In this document: in pieces, positions 25,114-33,503 of the stretch
How the letters are laid out: each line of letters opens with the position of its first letter
Numbering within the stretch: position 1 is the first letter of the stretch
NCBI RefSeq assembly: GCF_021117275.1
Contig: NZ_CP088245.1
Span: forward strand, 3,075,501 to 3,139,500
Origin: Metabacillus sp. B2-18
GTDB lineage: Bacteria; Bacillota; Bacilli; Bacillales; Bacillaceae
Direction: 5' to 3'
Length of the DNA stretch: 64,000 bases
The notes under the pieces: model-generated
Database searches by the model: none
Seen by the model: only the letters and a program-made list of their open reading frames with translations
Told to the model about the DNA's origin: nothing
Translations under genes and position numbers: made by a program

Positions 25114-26223
25114 TTATTTACCCTCCCACTTAACGAGTAGCATTTCAGAACTAAATCCTGGACCAAGTGCTCCAATTAAGCCATGTTCACCCGGTTTACC
25201 AACTTCACGTTTTAAATATTCTTCTAAAACATACATAACCGTTACTGATGACATATTTCCGTGTTTGATCAAGATTTCTTTTGAAATATGCAAATGATGT
25301 TCATTAAAACCTAGACCATCCATATACGCATCCAGCACCTTTTTACCACCAGGATGTGCAATAAAATGATTAATATCTTTTACTTCAAGGTCGTATTCCT
25401 TTAAGAAATCTATTACTTGCGGTTTCAACCATTTTTTAATAATAGAGGGAATGTCACGAGAAAAAACAACATATAAACCATTATTTTTAATATTCCATCC
25501 CATTACGTCTTCAGAATCTTTCATAAATGTCGATCTTGTCCCCAACAATTTTGGCAGTGAAGCCAATTTTGATCGTTTCTTCCAGTTCACATGACTTCCT
25601 GCGATACATGTACAGGCAACACCATCTGCAAACAATGACGTTCCAATCAAGTTGCTTTTCGTCTTATCGTCATGCTGAAAAGTAAGGCTACAAAGCTCAA
25701 CAGAGATAACAAGAACCATTGCTTCAGGAAACGCCAGACAATATTCATATGCTCTGGACAATCCTGCTGCACCCCCAGCACACCCTAATCCCCAGATAGG
25801 GATTCGCTTAGTCGTTTCTTTAAAGGGTAAGCAATTCATAATTTTAGCATCAATACTAGGTGTGGAAATTCCTGTTGTACTAATAAAGAAAATCGCATCT
25901 ATTTCTTTATAGTGAATGTCCTGCTGTAACAAGGTATGATTAGTTAAGCAATTTTTTACTGCCTCAACACCATATGTTACGGCTCTATCAATGTACAGTT
26001 CATTCTTTTCTTCAAATGTATGTGTTTGCTTATACCATTCAAGCGGTTCTGCAAATTGTCTTCTTTCTATTTCACCGTTTTTAAATACGGGTAGAAGTCG
26101 TTCTAGATCTTTAAAAGAGTCATGAAATATTTCTTTAGCAAACTCCACAGTTGTTTCCTGACTCATTTCATATTGTGGAATTGCCTTTCCAACAGATAAC
26201 GCATAGACCATATTGGTTTTCAC
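25114..26223 (-). CDS. bpsA: Type III polyketide synthase BpsA (BcsA)
   Basis: 369 residues, chalcone-synthase family. It extends long-chain acyl-CoA with malonyl-CoA to give triketide alkylpyrones. The catalytic triad is present: Cys148 (IWGLGCAGGAAG), His290 (NHFIAHPGGKK) and Asn323 (HGNMSSVTVM). Start ATG lies after GAGGTG. Forms an operon with bpsB as in B. subtilis. In B. subtilis xpt-pbuX lie close upstream; here an accessory block intervenes. Confidence 0.94.
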   Translation of the reverse strand: MKTNMVYALSVGKAIPQYEMSQETTVEFAKEIFHDSFKDLERLLPVFKNGEIERRQFAEPLEWYKQTHTFEEKNELYIDRAVTYGVEAVKNCLTNHTLLQQDIHYKEIDAIFFISTTGISTPSIDAKIMNCLPFKETTKRIPIWGLGCAGGAAGLSRAYEYCLAFPEAMVLVISVELCSLTFQHDDKTKSNLIGTSLFADGVACTCIAGSHVNWKKRSKLASLPKLLGTRSTFMKDSEDVMGWNIKNNGLYVVFSRDIPSIIKKWLKPQVIDFLKEYDLEVKDINHFIAHPGGKKVLDAYMDGLGFNEHHLHISKEILIKHGNMSSVTVMYVLEEYLKREVGKPGEHGLIGALGPGFSSEMLLVKWEGK

Positions 26224-26323
26224 CTCATTTTCAATAAGGTTACTATCACCAACTTTGTCTAAAATTATCCATTTATATAAGTTTTTATGTAAAGTTACAC
26301 AATTGCAAATTACCTTAACATAT

Positions 26324-26357
26324 AAAAAAAGCCTTTCCCAATCAAAAGGGGAAAAGC
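26324..26357 (-). terminator. Terminator of the GNAT gene
   Basis: Stem agcttttccc / gggaaaggct (wobbles valid on the minus strand) with a T7 tail, 80 bases after the stop. Confidence 0.78.
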
Positions 26358-26436
26358 TAACGTTTTAAAGGAGTTGTTGTTGTGCATCTTTATTATATAT
26401 CATTTTTAGCTGTCACTCATTGAGAATTGTTGGAAA

Positions 26437-26976
26437 TTACTTAAAGAAATATGCCATAAAAATCTCGTCATCATATTTTCCGTTAATTTTGACTTGATCC
26501 TTTTGTATACCTTCTTGTACAAATCCAAATCTTTCGTAAAGTTTATGAGCAAATCCATTTGACGCAAAAACAGTCAAACATAGTTTATGTAATTTATGGG
26601 TCTTACACCATTCAATCGTATATTTTAAAAGTTCTGTACCAATTCCCTTTCCTTGCGCTGCCTCAACTAACCATGTACGAAAGAGTCCAGTGTGTCTTTT
26701 CATTTCCAACTCTCCCCTAATAACTCGTGCAATACCTACTATTTGATGATTTATTTCTACTGAGACATACATATTATCTTGGTGAGCCATATGCTCTATA
26801 AATTTGATTTCATCCTGTATAGATCTAGCAGCTTCCTTTTGGATATAGGAACCAGAATTAATAATCTGTTCCACTGCACTAACGATTAATTCAGCATCTC
26901 TCTTTTCTACAGGTCGAAGGATAACTGTCTCGCCTGTTTTTGAGGTAAACTCTTTTATAACTGCTTTCTTATCCAC
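26437..26976 (-). CDS. GNAT-family N-acetyltransferase
   Basis: 179 residues, a single GNAT domain. The acetyl-CoA-binding motif A is QGKGIGTELL at about 112-121, followed by LHKLCLTVFASNGFAHKLYERFGF, the usual motif B. The acceptor (amine, antibiotic or protein) cannot be told. The sequence EGIQKDQVKINGKYDDEIFM at the C-terminus resembles ribosomal-protein or phosphinothricin acetyltransferase relatives. It stands alone between terminators. Confidence 0.85.
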   Translation of the reverse strand: MDKKAVIKEFTSKTGETVILRPVEKRDAELIVSAVEQIINSGSYIQKEAARSIQDEIKFIEHMAHQDNMYVSVEINHQIVGIARVIRGELEMKRHTGLFRTWLVEAAQGKGIGTELLKYTIEWCKTHKLHKLCLTVFASNGFAHKLYERFGFVQEGIQKDQVKINGKYDDEIFMAYFFK

Positions 26977-27006
26977 GATAATGCCACCTTTGCTTTTCTC
27001 CTCTAT

Positions 27007-27032
27007 AGAAAGGCTGACAATTTGTCAGCCTC
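27007..27032 (-). terminator. Terminator of the VWA-like gene
   Basis: A 9-bp stem (aggctgaca / tgtcagcct) about 30 bases after the stop with a short T tract on the minus strand. Confidence 0.65.
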
Positions 27033-27060
27033 TTCACTTTGGACCAATAAGTCAAACCAT

Positions 27061-27468
27061 TTAAGCTACCCTGATTGCCTTTCCAAATGGTACTTTTGGA
27101 ACAAATTCATCAGGTACCAACCAAAAAACTTCATTGTTTACCTGAAGTTCATCATAGAAATATCCAGTTACATCCGTTATATAAAAGAGGGTGTCTATTT
27201 CTTCTTTTTCAGCCCACTCAAGCACTTCTGTATACGAGGACTTTCCATGAGTATAATAAGTAATTTTATCTTCCTTAATAGGAGTAATGCTTCTTATCTT
27301 AAAGTCAGCTTGCACTAGTAATGCATTAGGGGTTACTTCTCCAAATAACTTAACAATATTTTGTATTAACAGTGTGTTCGTTTGATTTGTAGAAGTATCA
27401 ATCGCTAGAGCTATTTTCTTTCCGTCTCGTTCCTTTAATTTAGAAAGTAATTGCTTTTGCCATTTCAT
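27061..27468 (-). CDS. Small VWA-like protein
   Basis: 135 residues. A von Willebrand A-like fold is suggested by IALAIDTSTNQTN at about 18-30 (a degenerate metal site, DTSTN instead of DxSxS), FYITDVTGYFYDEL in the second half, and the ending VPFGKAIRVA. The last two recall the C-terminal domain of COG3864 (DUF2201) metallopeptidase-like proteins, where WVITNG... and FPFGEVV occur. The usual N-terminal metallopeptidase-like domain is absent. The ATG at 27468 follows GGGGAG; the upstream in-frame start lacks a ribosome site. Function unknown. Confidence 0.62.
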   Translation of the reverse strand: MKWQKQLLSKLKERDGKKIALAIDTSTNQTNTLLIQNIVKLFGEVTPNALLVQADFKIRSITPIKEDKITYYTHGKSSYTEVLEWAEKEEIDTLFYITDVTGYFYDELQVNNEVFWLVPDEFVPKVPFGKAIRVA

Positions 27469-27552
27469 TTCATATCTCCCCCTCACATTTTTTGTGAAGC
27501 CAAATCTATTTTTGCTCAAAAATCAGTTTACTATCCATTCTTAACAACTCAT

Positions 27553-27777
27553 TTACTGATATTGGTCACCATTACCATTCCATTCTGCATATTGCCCAGT
27601 ACCATTGCAACCTGGACAATCAAAAACCGCATCATACGTAGGTGTATAAACACTTGTTAAGGATGATGTAAAACCTCTTCCCCTGCAATCAGGGCACCTT
27701 CCTAAAGATTCCATATCAGCGCGAACTTTCTCGATTCTCGCCTGCTTCCATTCTGATAATCCACGAAGAAAATTCAA
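27553..27777 (-). CDS. Small zinc protein with two CxxCxGxG motifs (paralogue A)
   Basis: 74 residues. After a basic helix, two DnaJ-type cysteine-rich motifs occur, CPDCRGRG near 28-35 and CPGCNGTG near 54-61, which together would hold one zinc ion. There is no J domain. A paralogue lies at 28585. Such modules bind unfolded protein or assist assembly in other contexts; here the role is unknown. The start is TTG, eight bases after AGAGG. Confidence 0.72.
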   Translation of the reverse strand: MNFLRGLSEWKQARIEKVRADMESLGRCPDCRGRGFTSSLTSVYTPTYDAVFDCPGCNGTGQYAEWNGNGDQYQ

Positions 27778-27981
27778 TGGGTTCACCTCTTTTTCCTTAA
27801 TATTCCTTACTATTCATCAAGAGGTGACATTTTAAACCTTTTCCCAAGAATTATTTTAAAGAGACCTGTTTAGAGTTCAATTTTAGGAATATTTAAACAT
27901 GCAACATAAAGTAGGATCCGATAGTGTAAAATATGAGAAAAATGTTCTATAAAAATATCTACATATATGATTGAATTCTTA

Positions 27982-28010
27982 TTAACAATTGTCGATTTTT
28001 TTTGTAAAAT
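27982..28010 (+). promoter_or_regulatory. Sigma-A promoter of the PH-SHOCT gene
   Basis: TTAACA (27982-27987), 17-base spacer, TAAAAT (28005-28010). The remainder of the 280-base gap holds only AT-rich sequence. Confidence 0.6.
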
Positions 28011-28057
28011 AAAAGAGTTTATTAATTTAATTTCTGGGGATAGAAGAGGGGATTATC

Positions 28058-28507
28058 GTGGCTGAATTAGCATTTAAAGAATATATGTTTAAAAAAGGAA
28101 GTAAAACTACGATTTATATGTACCAAAACAGTATTGAAATAATTCATGGTGGGTTTTTAGGGAAATTTAACAAAATAAAGTTAGTACAATATAAAAACAT
28201 TGTTAATGTTTCAGTGAAAGAACCTGGATTTGCTTCAAATGGTTACATGTTCCTTGATTGTGGTAAAAATGATCATAAAAGTGAAAGACTTGAAAACACA
28301 ATTGAGTTTTCCAAGCAAGAAAGAGAAATGGCAATAGAATTGAAGGAACTAATTGAAGAAAAGATTGTTGAAGTGAAAAATCAGAGAGTCGATTCTGCTG
28401 TTGATAATTTTGAAAAATTAAAGAAAATTAAAGAATTGTATGATTTAGACATTTTGTCAGAAGATGAATATCATGACCAGAAAGAACGTCTTTTAGAAAA
28501 GAACTAA
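28058..28507 (+). CDS. PH-like domain plus SHOCT domain protein
   Basis: 149 residues. Residues 1-95 form a strand-rich PH-like domain (TTIYMYQNSIEIIHGGFLG..., IEFSKQEREMAIELKELIEEK). The C-terminal 35 residues (FEKLKKIKELYDLDILSEDEYHDQKERLLEK) are a SHOCT domain, a short oligomerisation or interaction module. Such proteins are frequent in mobile and envelope-stress loci of Gram-positives, but the role is unknown. GTG start after GAGGGG. Confidence 0.78.
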   Translation: MAELAFKEYMFKKGSKTTIYMYQNSIEIIHGGFLGKFNKIKLVQYKNIVNVSVKEPGFASNGYMFLDCGKNDHKSERLENTIEFSKQEREMAIELKELIEEKIVEVKNQRVDSAVDNFEKLKKIKELYDLDILSEDEYHDQKERLLEKN

Positions 28508-28515
28508 TTTATATG

Positions 28516-28578
28516 TAAAAGAGTGTCGGACCTCTCCTGCAATTCATTTGTTGGAGGGGTTGACACTTTCTTTTATTT
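28516..28578. terminator. Bidirectional terminator
   Basis: A long imperfect hairpin (agtgtc...acctctcc / ggagggg..gacact) with T-rich flanks, between two convergent genes. Confidence 0.7.
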
Positions 28579-28584
28579 TTTAAG

Positions 28585-28785
28585 TTATCTATTATTTTCC
28601 CATACTGTGTATTTTCCTGTGCCTTTACACGTATAACACTCTACATTACTCCCTATATAGTGCATTGGCACAATAACAACTCCATATCCACGACAATCAG
28701 GACATTTCCCAAGGTCCTTCATTTTTTCAATGTGATTTTTCCTTCTTTTTTCCATCCACCTAAACATCATGAATTTTTTTACCAA
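28585..28785 (-). CDS. Small zinc protein with two CxxCxGxG motifs (paralogue B)
   Basis: 66 residues. Same layout as the 27553 gene: a basic helix (MEKRRKNHIEKMKDLGK) then CPDCRGYG and CYTCKGTG, ending KYTVWENN, like QYAEWNGN in the paralogue. The pair probably arose by duplication within this accessory block. TTG start after a GGATGGGTG site. Confidence 0.7.
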   Translation of the reverse strand: MVKKFMMFRWMEKRRKNHIEKMKDLGKCPDCRGYGVVIVPMHYIGSNVECYTCKGTGKYTVWENNR

Positions 28786-28887
28786 TTGTATTCACCCATC
28801 CTTGATGTTTCCGTTTTTATAGAGTATTCAAGTTCTACGGACAAGGTGAATAAAAAAAGGTATTTCCTAATTAAGTTTTTAACACAT

Positions 28888-29127
28888 TTATAAAAAAAGT
28901 TTAATGCATTCCTTTATGGCTTCTTCTTCATCCTCTCCAGCTGCTACAATTCGAATATTTGTTCCTGTTTGAATGGTTGCTAATAATCCTAATAAACTCT
29001 TAGCATCTGTTTTAAAGTTTGGTCCTACAATCATAATATCTGACTCAAATTTGTTTGCAATATTTGCCACTTCAATAAATGAGTTAACTGTAAAAAGACG
29101 TGTTATTGTTAGATCTTTAACTCGCAT
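28888..29127 (-). CDS. HPr-like protein lacking the active-site histidine
   Basis: 79 residues with an HPr fold pattern: NFKTDAKSLLGLLATIQTGTNIRIVAAGEDEEEAIKEC aligns with NLKSIMGVMSLG... of HPr, keeping a Ser-like regulatory position. The His15 region (GLHARPAT in ptsH at 11666) is replaced by TVNSFIE, so it cannot take phosphate from enzyme I. It might be a Crh-like regulator or a divergent relative. ATG six bases after GGGAG. Confidence 0.72.
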   Translation of the reverse strand: MRVKDLTITRLFTVNSFIEVANIANKFESDIMIVGPNFKTDAKSLLGLLATIQTGTNIRIVAAGEDEEEAIKECIKLFL

Positions 29128-29196
29128 GTTTGTCTCCCTATTGTTAATTTATAAAAGATTATTTTTTCGTTTCTATATTCATGACAGGTTTTTTCA

Positions 29197-29232
29197 TAAA
29201 AAGGCCTCCCTCTAAACGAACGGGAGACCTGC
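29197..29232 (-). terminator. Terminator of the PH-domain gene
   Basis: Stem aggtctccc / gggaggcct with one minus-strand wobble and a T5 tail. Confidence 0.75.
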
Positions 29233-29250
29233 ATGAGCTGCTTTATGATA

Positions 29251-29628
29251 TTATCTTGCTACATATGATGCTAATGCTTTTTGTACATCATAAATGCTTT
29301 TATCTTTTTTGAATTGTTTCGAAACTGGATTTGCTGTACTAGAAATCCAAATTTTTAATTCTGCATCTAAATCAAAGCTACCAGCCGTTTCTACGCTAAA
29401 ATGGGTGATGCTTTTGTATGGAATTGAATGATATTCCACTTTCTTCCCTGTTACTCCTTGCTTGTCAATAAGAATTAATCGCGTATTTGTAAAAACAATT
29501 AAATCTCGAATTAATTTATAAGCTTTTTCAATTTTTTCGTTATCAGTAACAATTACTTCTAATTCTTTTTCAACTGAACTGATATCAACTTCTGAGACAT
29601 TACCCATTAGTCCGTCTAAAATACCCAA
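29251..29628 (-). CDS. Bacterial PH-domain protein (DUF1696/bPH_1 type)
   Basis: 125 residues forming one PH-like domain (VIVTDNEKIEKAYKLIRDLIVFTNTRLILIDKQGVTGKK..., YKSITHFSVETAGSFDLDAELKIWIS). The segments FTNTRLILID and ITHFSVETAG are typical of the family. Function unknown. The GGAGGG lies against the ATG at 29634, so the TTG at 29628, giving MGILDGLMG, is more likely. Confidence 0.8.
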   Translation of the reverse strand: MGILDGLMGNVSEVDISSVEKELEVIVTDNEKIEKAYKLIRDLIVFTNTRLILIDKQGVTGKKVEYHSIPYKSITHFSVETAGSFDLDAELKIWISSTANPVSKQFKKDKSIYDVQKALASYVAR

Positions 29629-29754
29629 AATCATCCCTCCAGTATATTTCGTTATTGTAATAACTATTCTTTATTCCTTTATTACTTTCCTGCATAATTG
29701 ATTATTTAACGTCTATACAATTACATCAGTCTGCTAAACCAGACCTGTTATTAA

Positions 29755-29783
29755 CAAAAAACACTCCAATACCGGAAGTGTTA
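29755..29783 (-). terminator. Terminator of the 29781 gene
   Basis: Stem aacact-cc / gg-gtgtt with a T-run on the minus strand, overlapping the stop codon. Confidence 0.65.
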
Positions 29784-30050
29784 ATCCATTAAGCCTTCAT
29801 CAATGTATACTTCCATTCCCTCTTCTTCTAAGCATTCACCAAAATATTTTACAGCTTTTTTAAATTTATAGTTGAGAATATTTAGATCTTGATCTTCTAC
29901 ATCATACACAGCAATTACAGCACCGCTCACGTATAGGTTTATATAATCTTCTCTACCAGTTAAATGTGCCTTTATACTAAATTCCTGACCTTTTATAACT
30001 TGTTTATTTGTTTTTAACGCCTTAGATAATAATTCTTTTATTTCTTCCAT
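29781..30050 (-). CDS. Small hypothetical protein
   Basis: 89 residues, acidic, with helix at the start (MEEIKELLSKALKTNKQVIKG), strand-rich middle (YINLYVSGAVIAVYDVED) and an acidic end (EEEGMEVYIDEGLMD). Unrecognised. ATG after GGAGGACTTATA. Stands alone. Confidence 0.65.
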   Translation of the reverse strand: MEEIKELLSKALKTNKQVIKGQEFSIKAHLTGREDYINLYVSGAVIAVYDVEDQDLNILNYKFKKAVKYFGECLEEEGMEVYIDEGLMD

Positions 30051-30156
30051 TATAAGTCCTCCTGTAAGTTACTCTTTATTGGTTGTAACATATTTATTTG
30101 GTTAAGTACAATTTGGCAAATAAACCAGGTTCTGTAGAAGTTTTATTTTTCCTTAT

Positions 30157-30185
30157 TTGCTTTTCTAAAAATTATCTGTTATGCT
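30157..30185 (+). promoter_or_regulatory. Promoter of the second cold-shock gene
   Basis: TTGCTT (30157-30162), 17-base spacer, extended minus-10 TGTTATGCT (TATGCT 30180-30185). Leaves a leader of about 115 bases. Confidence 0.7.
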
Positions 30186-30308
30186 ATAGAAGAATTATTT
30201 TTGTTCGGTCTGTAAGGAAAGAATAAGTGTTTAAACTTTTCGCCTTTGATATCTAATTGAGCAAGGATAGTAATAAATTGTGGTATTTCCACACAGGAGG
30301 CAACAATT

Positions 30309-30509
30309 ATGCAACAAGGTACAGTAAAATGGTTTAACGCAGAAAAAGGTTTCGGTTTCATCGAAGTTGAAGGTGGAGACGATGTATTCGTACATTTCTC
30401 AGCTATCCAAGGCGAAGGATTTAAATCTTTAGACGAAGGTCAAAAAGTGACTTTTGAAGTTGAACAAGGTCAACGTGGACCACAAGCAACTAACGTAAAC
30501 AAAGCATAA
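30309..30509 (+). CDS. Cold-shock protein, CspB/CspC/CspD type
   Basis: 66 residues, single cold-shock domain with KGFGFIEV and VFVHF intact. It differs from the 12613 paralogue mostly in the linker ([19 protein letters not shown]) and C-terminus. I cannot tell which B. subtilis paralogue it matches. ATG after GGAGGCAACAAT; long leader and strong terminator. Cold-shock RNA chaperone. Confidence 0.92.
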   Translation: MQQGTVKWFNAEKGFGFIEVEGGDDVFVHFSAIQGEGFKSLDEGQKVTFEVEQGQRGPQATNVNKA

Positions 30510-30514
30510 TTTCA

Positions 30515-30552
30515 AATAAAAAAGGACCCGTAATACGGGTCCTTTTTTATTT
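30515..30552 (+). terminator. Terminator of the second cold-shock gene
   Basis: Perfect stem aaaaggacccg / cgggtcctttt with T-run. Confidence 0.9.
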
Positions 30553-30579
30553 GATTTTGTTATGGTTTAAACGCAATTA

Positions 30580-30612
30580 AAAAATCCCCACTCAAAAAAG
30601 AATGGGGAACTA
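30580..30612 (-). terminator. Orphan minus-strand terminator
   Basis: Stem ccccattc / gagtgggg with a T6 tail on the minus strand only. No protein gene lies upstream on that strand up to 31113, so it suggests a small RNA ending here (see the 30646 promoter). The 341-base gap from 30510 to 30850 holds this unit and the Xre promoter. Confidence 0.6.
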
Positions 30613-30644
30613 AACTTGCTAAAAGGTATTTCAATGGTTAACTT

Positions 30645-30827
30645 AAGCATAGCACACAATTTGTATAATACCTAATTAAATTAATAAAATAATACAATAC
30701 TTCTTATATTCATAATATTATTCTCTACCTTTCCTATTCAAAATATCACTTTCTAATGCCTGCTAATTAGTAAATTGGAAAATAATATGATGGAAAGTAT
30801 CAATTCATTTCGTATTGTGCTATGCTT
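30645..30827. promoter_or_regulatory. Divergent promoter pair sharing an inverted 12-mer
   Basis: AAGCATAGCACA at 30645-30656 is repeated in inverse as TGTGCTATGCTT at 30816-30827. Each copy contains an extended minus-10 TGCTATGCT, pointing leftward (30646-30651) and rightward toward the Xre gene (30821-30826). Neither has a good minus-35. The shared block may include an operator. Confidence 0.5.
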
Positions 30828-30850
30828 GATTAAGAAGCGAGGTGTCAAAT

Positions 30851-31069
30851 TTGGCAGCGTATAAAGCAAAGAAAAGTAATCTTAAAGAATTATTAACCAA
30901 AAGTAACACTGAGCTTGATGTTCTAGCGAATAAAACAAATATTCCAGTAGAACAGTTAAATGACTATCTAGATAAAAAAGTCATGAATCTTAATAATGCA
31001 ATGACAATTTCAAAAGAATTAAACTGTACAGTTGAAGATCTTTACGTTTGGAAAGTTTCCGGAGAGTGA
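30851..31069 (+). CDS. Xre-type helix-turn-helix regulator
   Basis: 72 residues forming one Cro/C1-type HTH: LKELLTKSNTELDVLANKTNIPVEQLNDYLDKK... MTISKELNCTVEDLYVW. The pattern ending ...LNCTVEDLY is typical of Xre DNA-binding domains. It probably represses its own promoter. TTG start eight bases after GAGG; the GTG nine bases upstream sits in the ribosome site. Terminator overlaps the stop codon. Confidence 0.75.
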   Translation: MAAYKAKKSNLKELLTKSNTELDVLANKTNIPVEQLNDYLDKKVMNLNNAMTISKELNCTVEDLYVWKVSGE

Positions 31070-31091
31070 TTAATATTCGCTCTCTTTTTAT
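31061..31091 (+). terminator. Terminator of the Xre gene
   Basis: Stem gagagtg / cgctctc (one plus-strand wobble) plus T tail, overlapping the stop codon. Confidence 0.7.
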
Positions 31092-31111
31092 TTGTTTAAG
31101 ATGTTAATCAT

Positions 31112-31162
31112 TAAAAAGGTTGCCTGCATTTCTAAGTTACAATTATGCTGGCAACCTTTTAA
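31112..31162 (-). terminator. Terminator of xpt-pbuX
   Basis: Stem aaaaggttgcc-gca / tgc-ggcaacctttt with runs of T on both strands. Confidence 0.8.
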
Positions 31163-31186
31163 CAGCTTTTTCTGTTTACTACAACT

Positions 31187-33156
<1,970 letters not shown>

Positions 33157-33194
33157 CTAGCTTCTTACCCTTAGATTATTATCGAGAATAAAAT

Positions 33195-33354
33195 AAAAAA
33201 GCGGCATTGCTTCCACTATAAGTGAAGCAATGCCGCTTTCATTACATACTAATACATCAAATGAAATGTGCAACAAGAAACTCCACTCATAGTCGAACAA
33301 TTTACGGTTATTCGGTAGAAACTTGCGGGCCATATCCCTGCGATTATATGAGTG
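33195..33354 (-). promoter_or_regulatory. Guanine-class purine riboswitch with terminator (xpt leader)
   Basis: Aptamer at 33284-33354 (minus): P1 arms cactcata / tatgagtg, conserved ATATGGC and TTTCTACC-type junctions, and GACTATGAG at the 3' end, where the C that pairs with guanine (C74 of the B. subtilis xpt aptamer) is present. A strong terminator (gcggcattgctt / aagcaatgccgc, T6) at 33195-33240 gives transcriptional OFF control. This and the riboswitch promoter fill the 413-base gap. Confidence 0.95.
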
Positions 33355-33462
33355 CTATGTAATTAATTCAAATTATAACAATATATCATTATTTTGCAAA
33401 TACTTTTTGATCAAAACACGAACTTTTTTATAGTATTTTTTAAAAATATTCGTAAAATCAAC

Positions 33463-33490
33463 AAAGGAGCGGCATTCTCCGCTCCTCTTT
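33463..33490 (-). terminator. Terminator of ypwA
   Basis: Stem ggagcgg / ccgctcc with T-rich tail just after the stop codon. Confidence 0.75.
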
Positions 33491-33503
33491 CTATTAAAAT
33501 ACC

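Noticed and set aside
26368..26412. 13-codon plus-strand frame behind AAAGGAG
   Set aside because: Too short, no promoter or terminator of its own seen, and the ribosome-site match could be chance.
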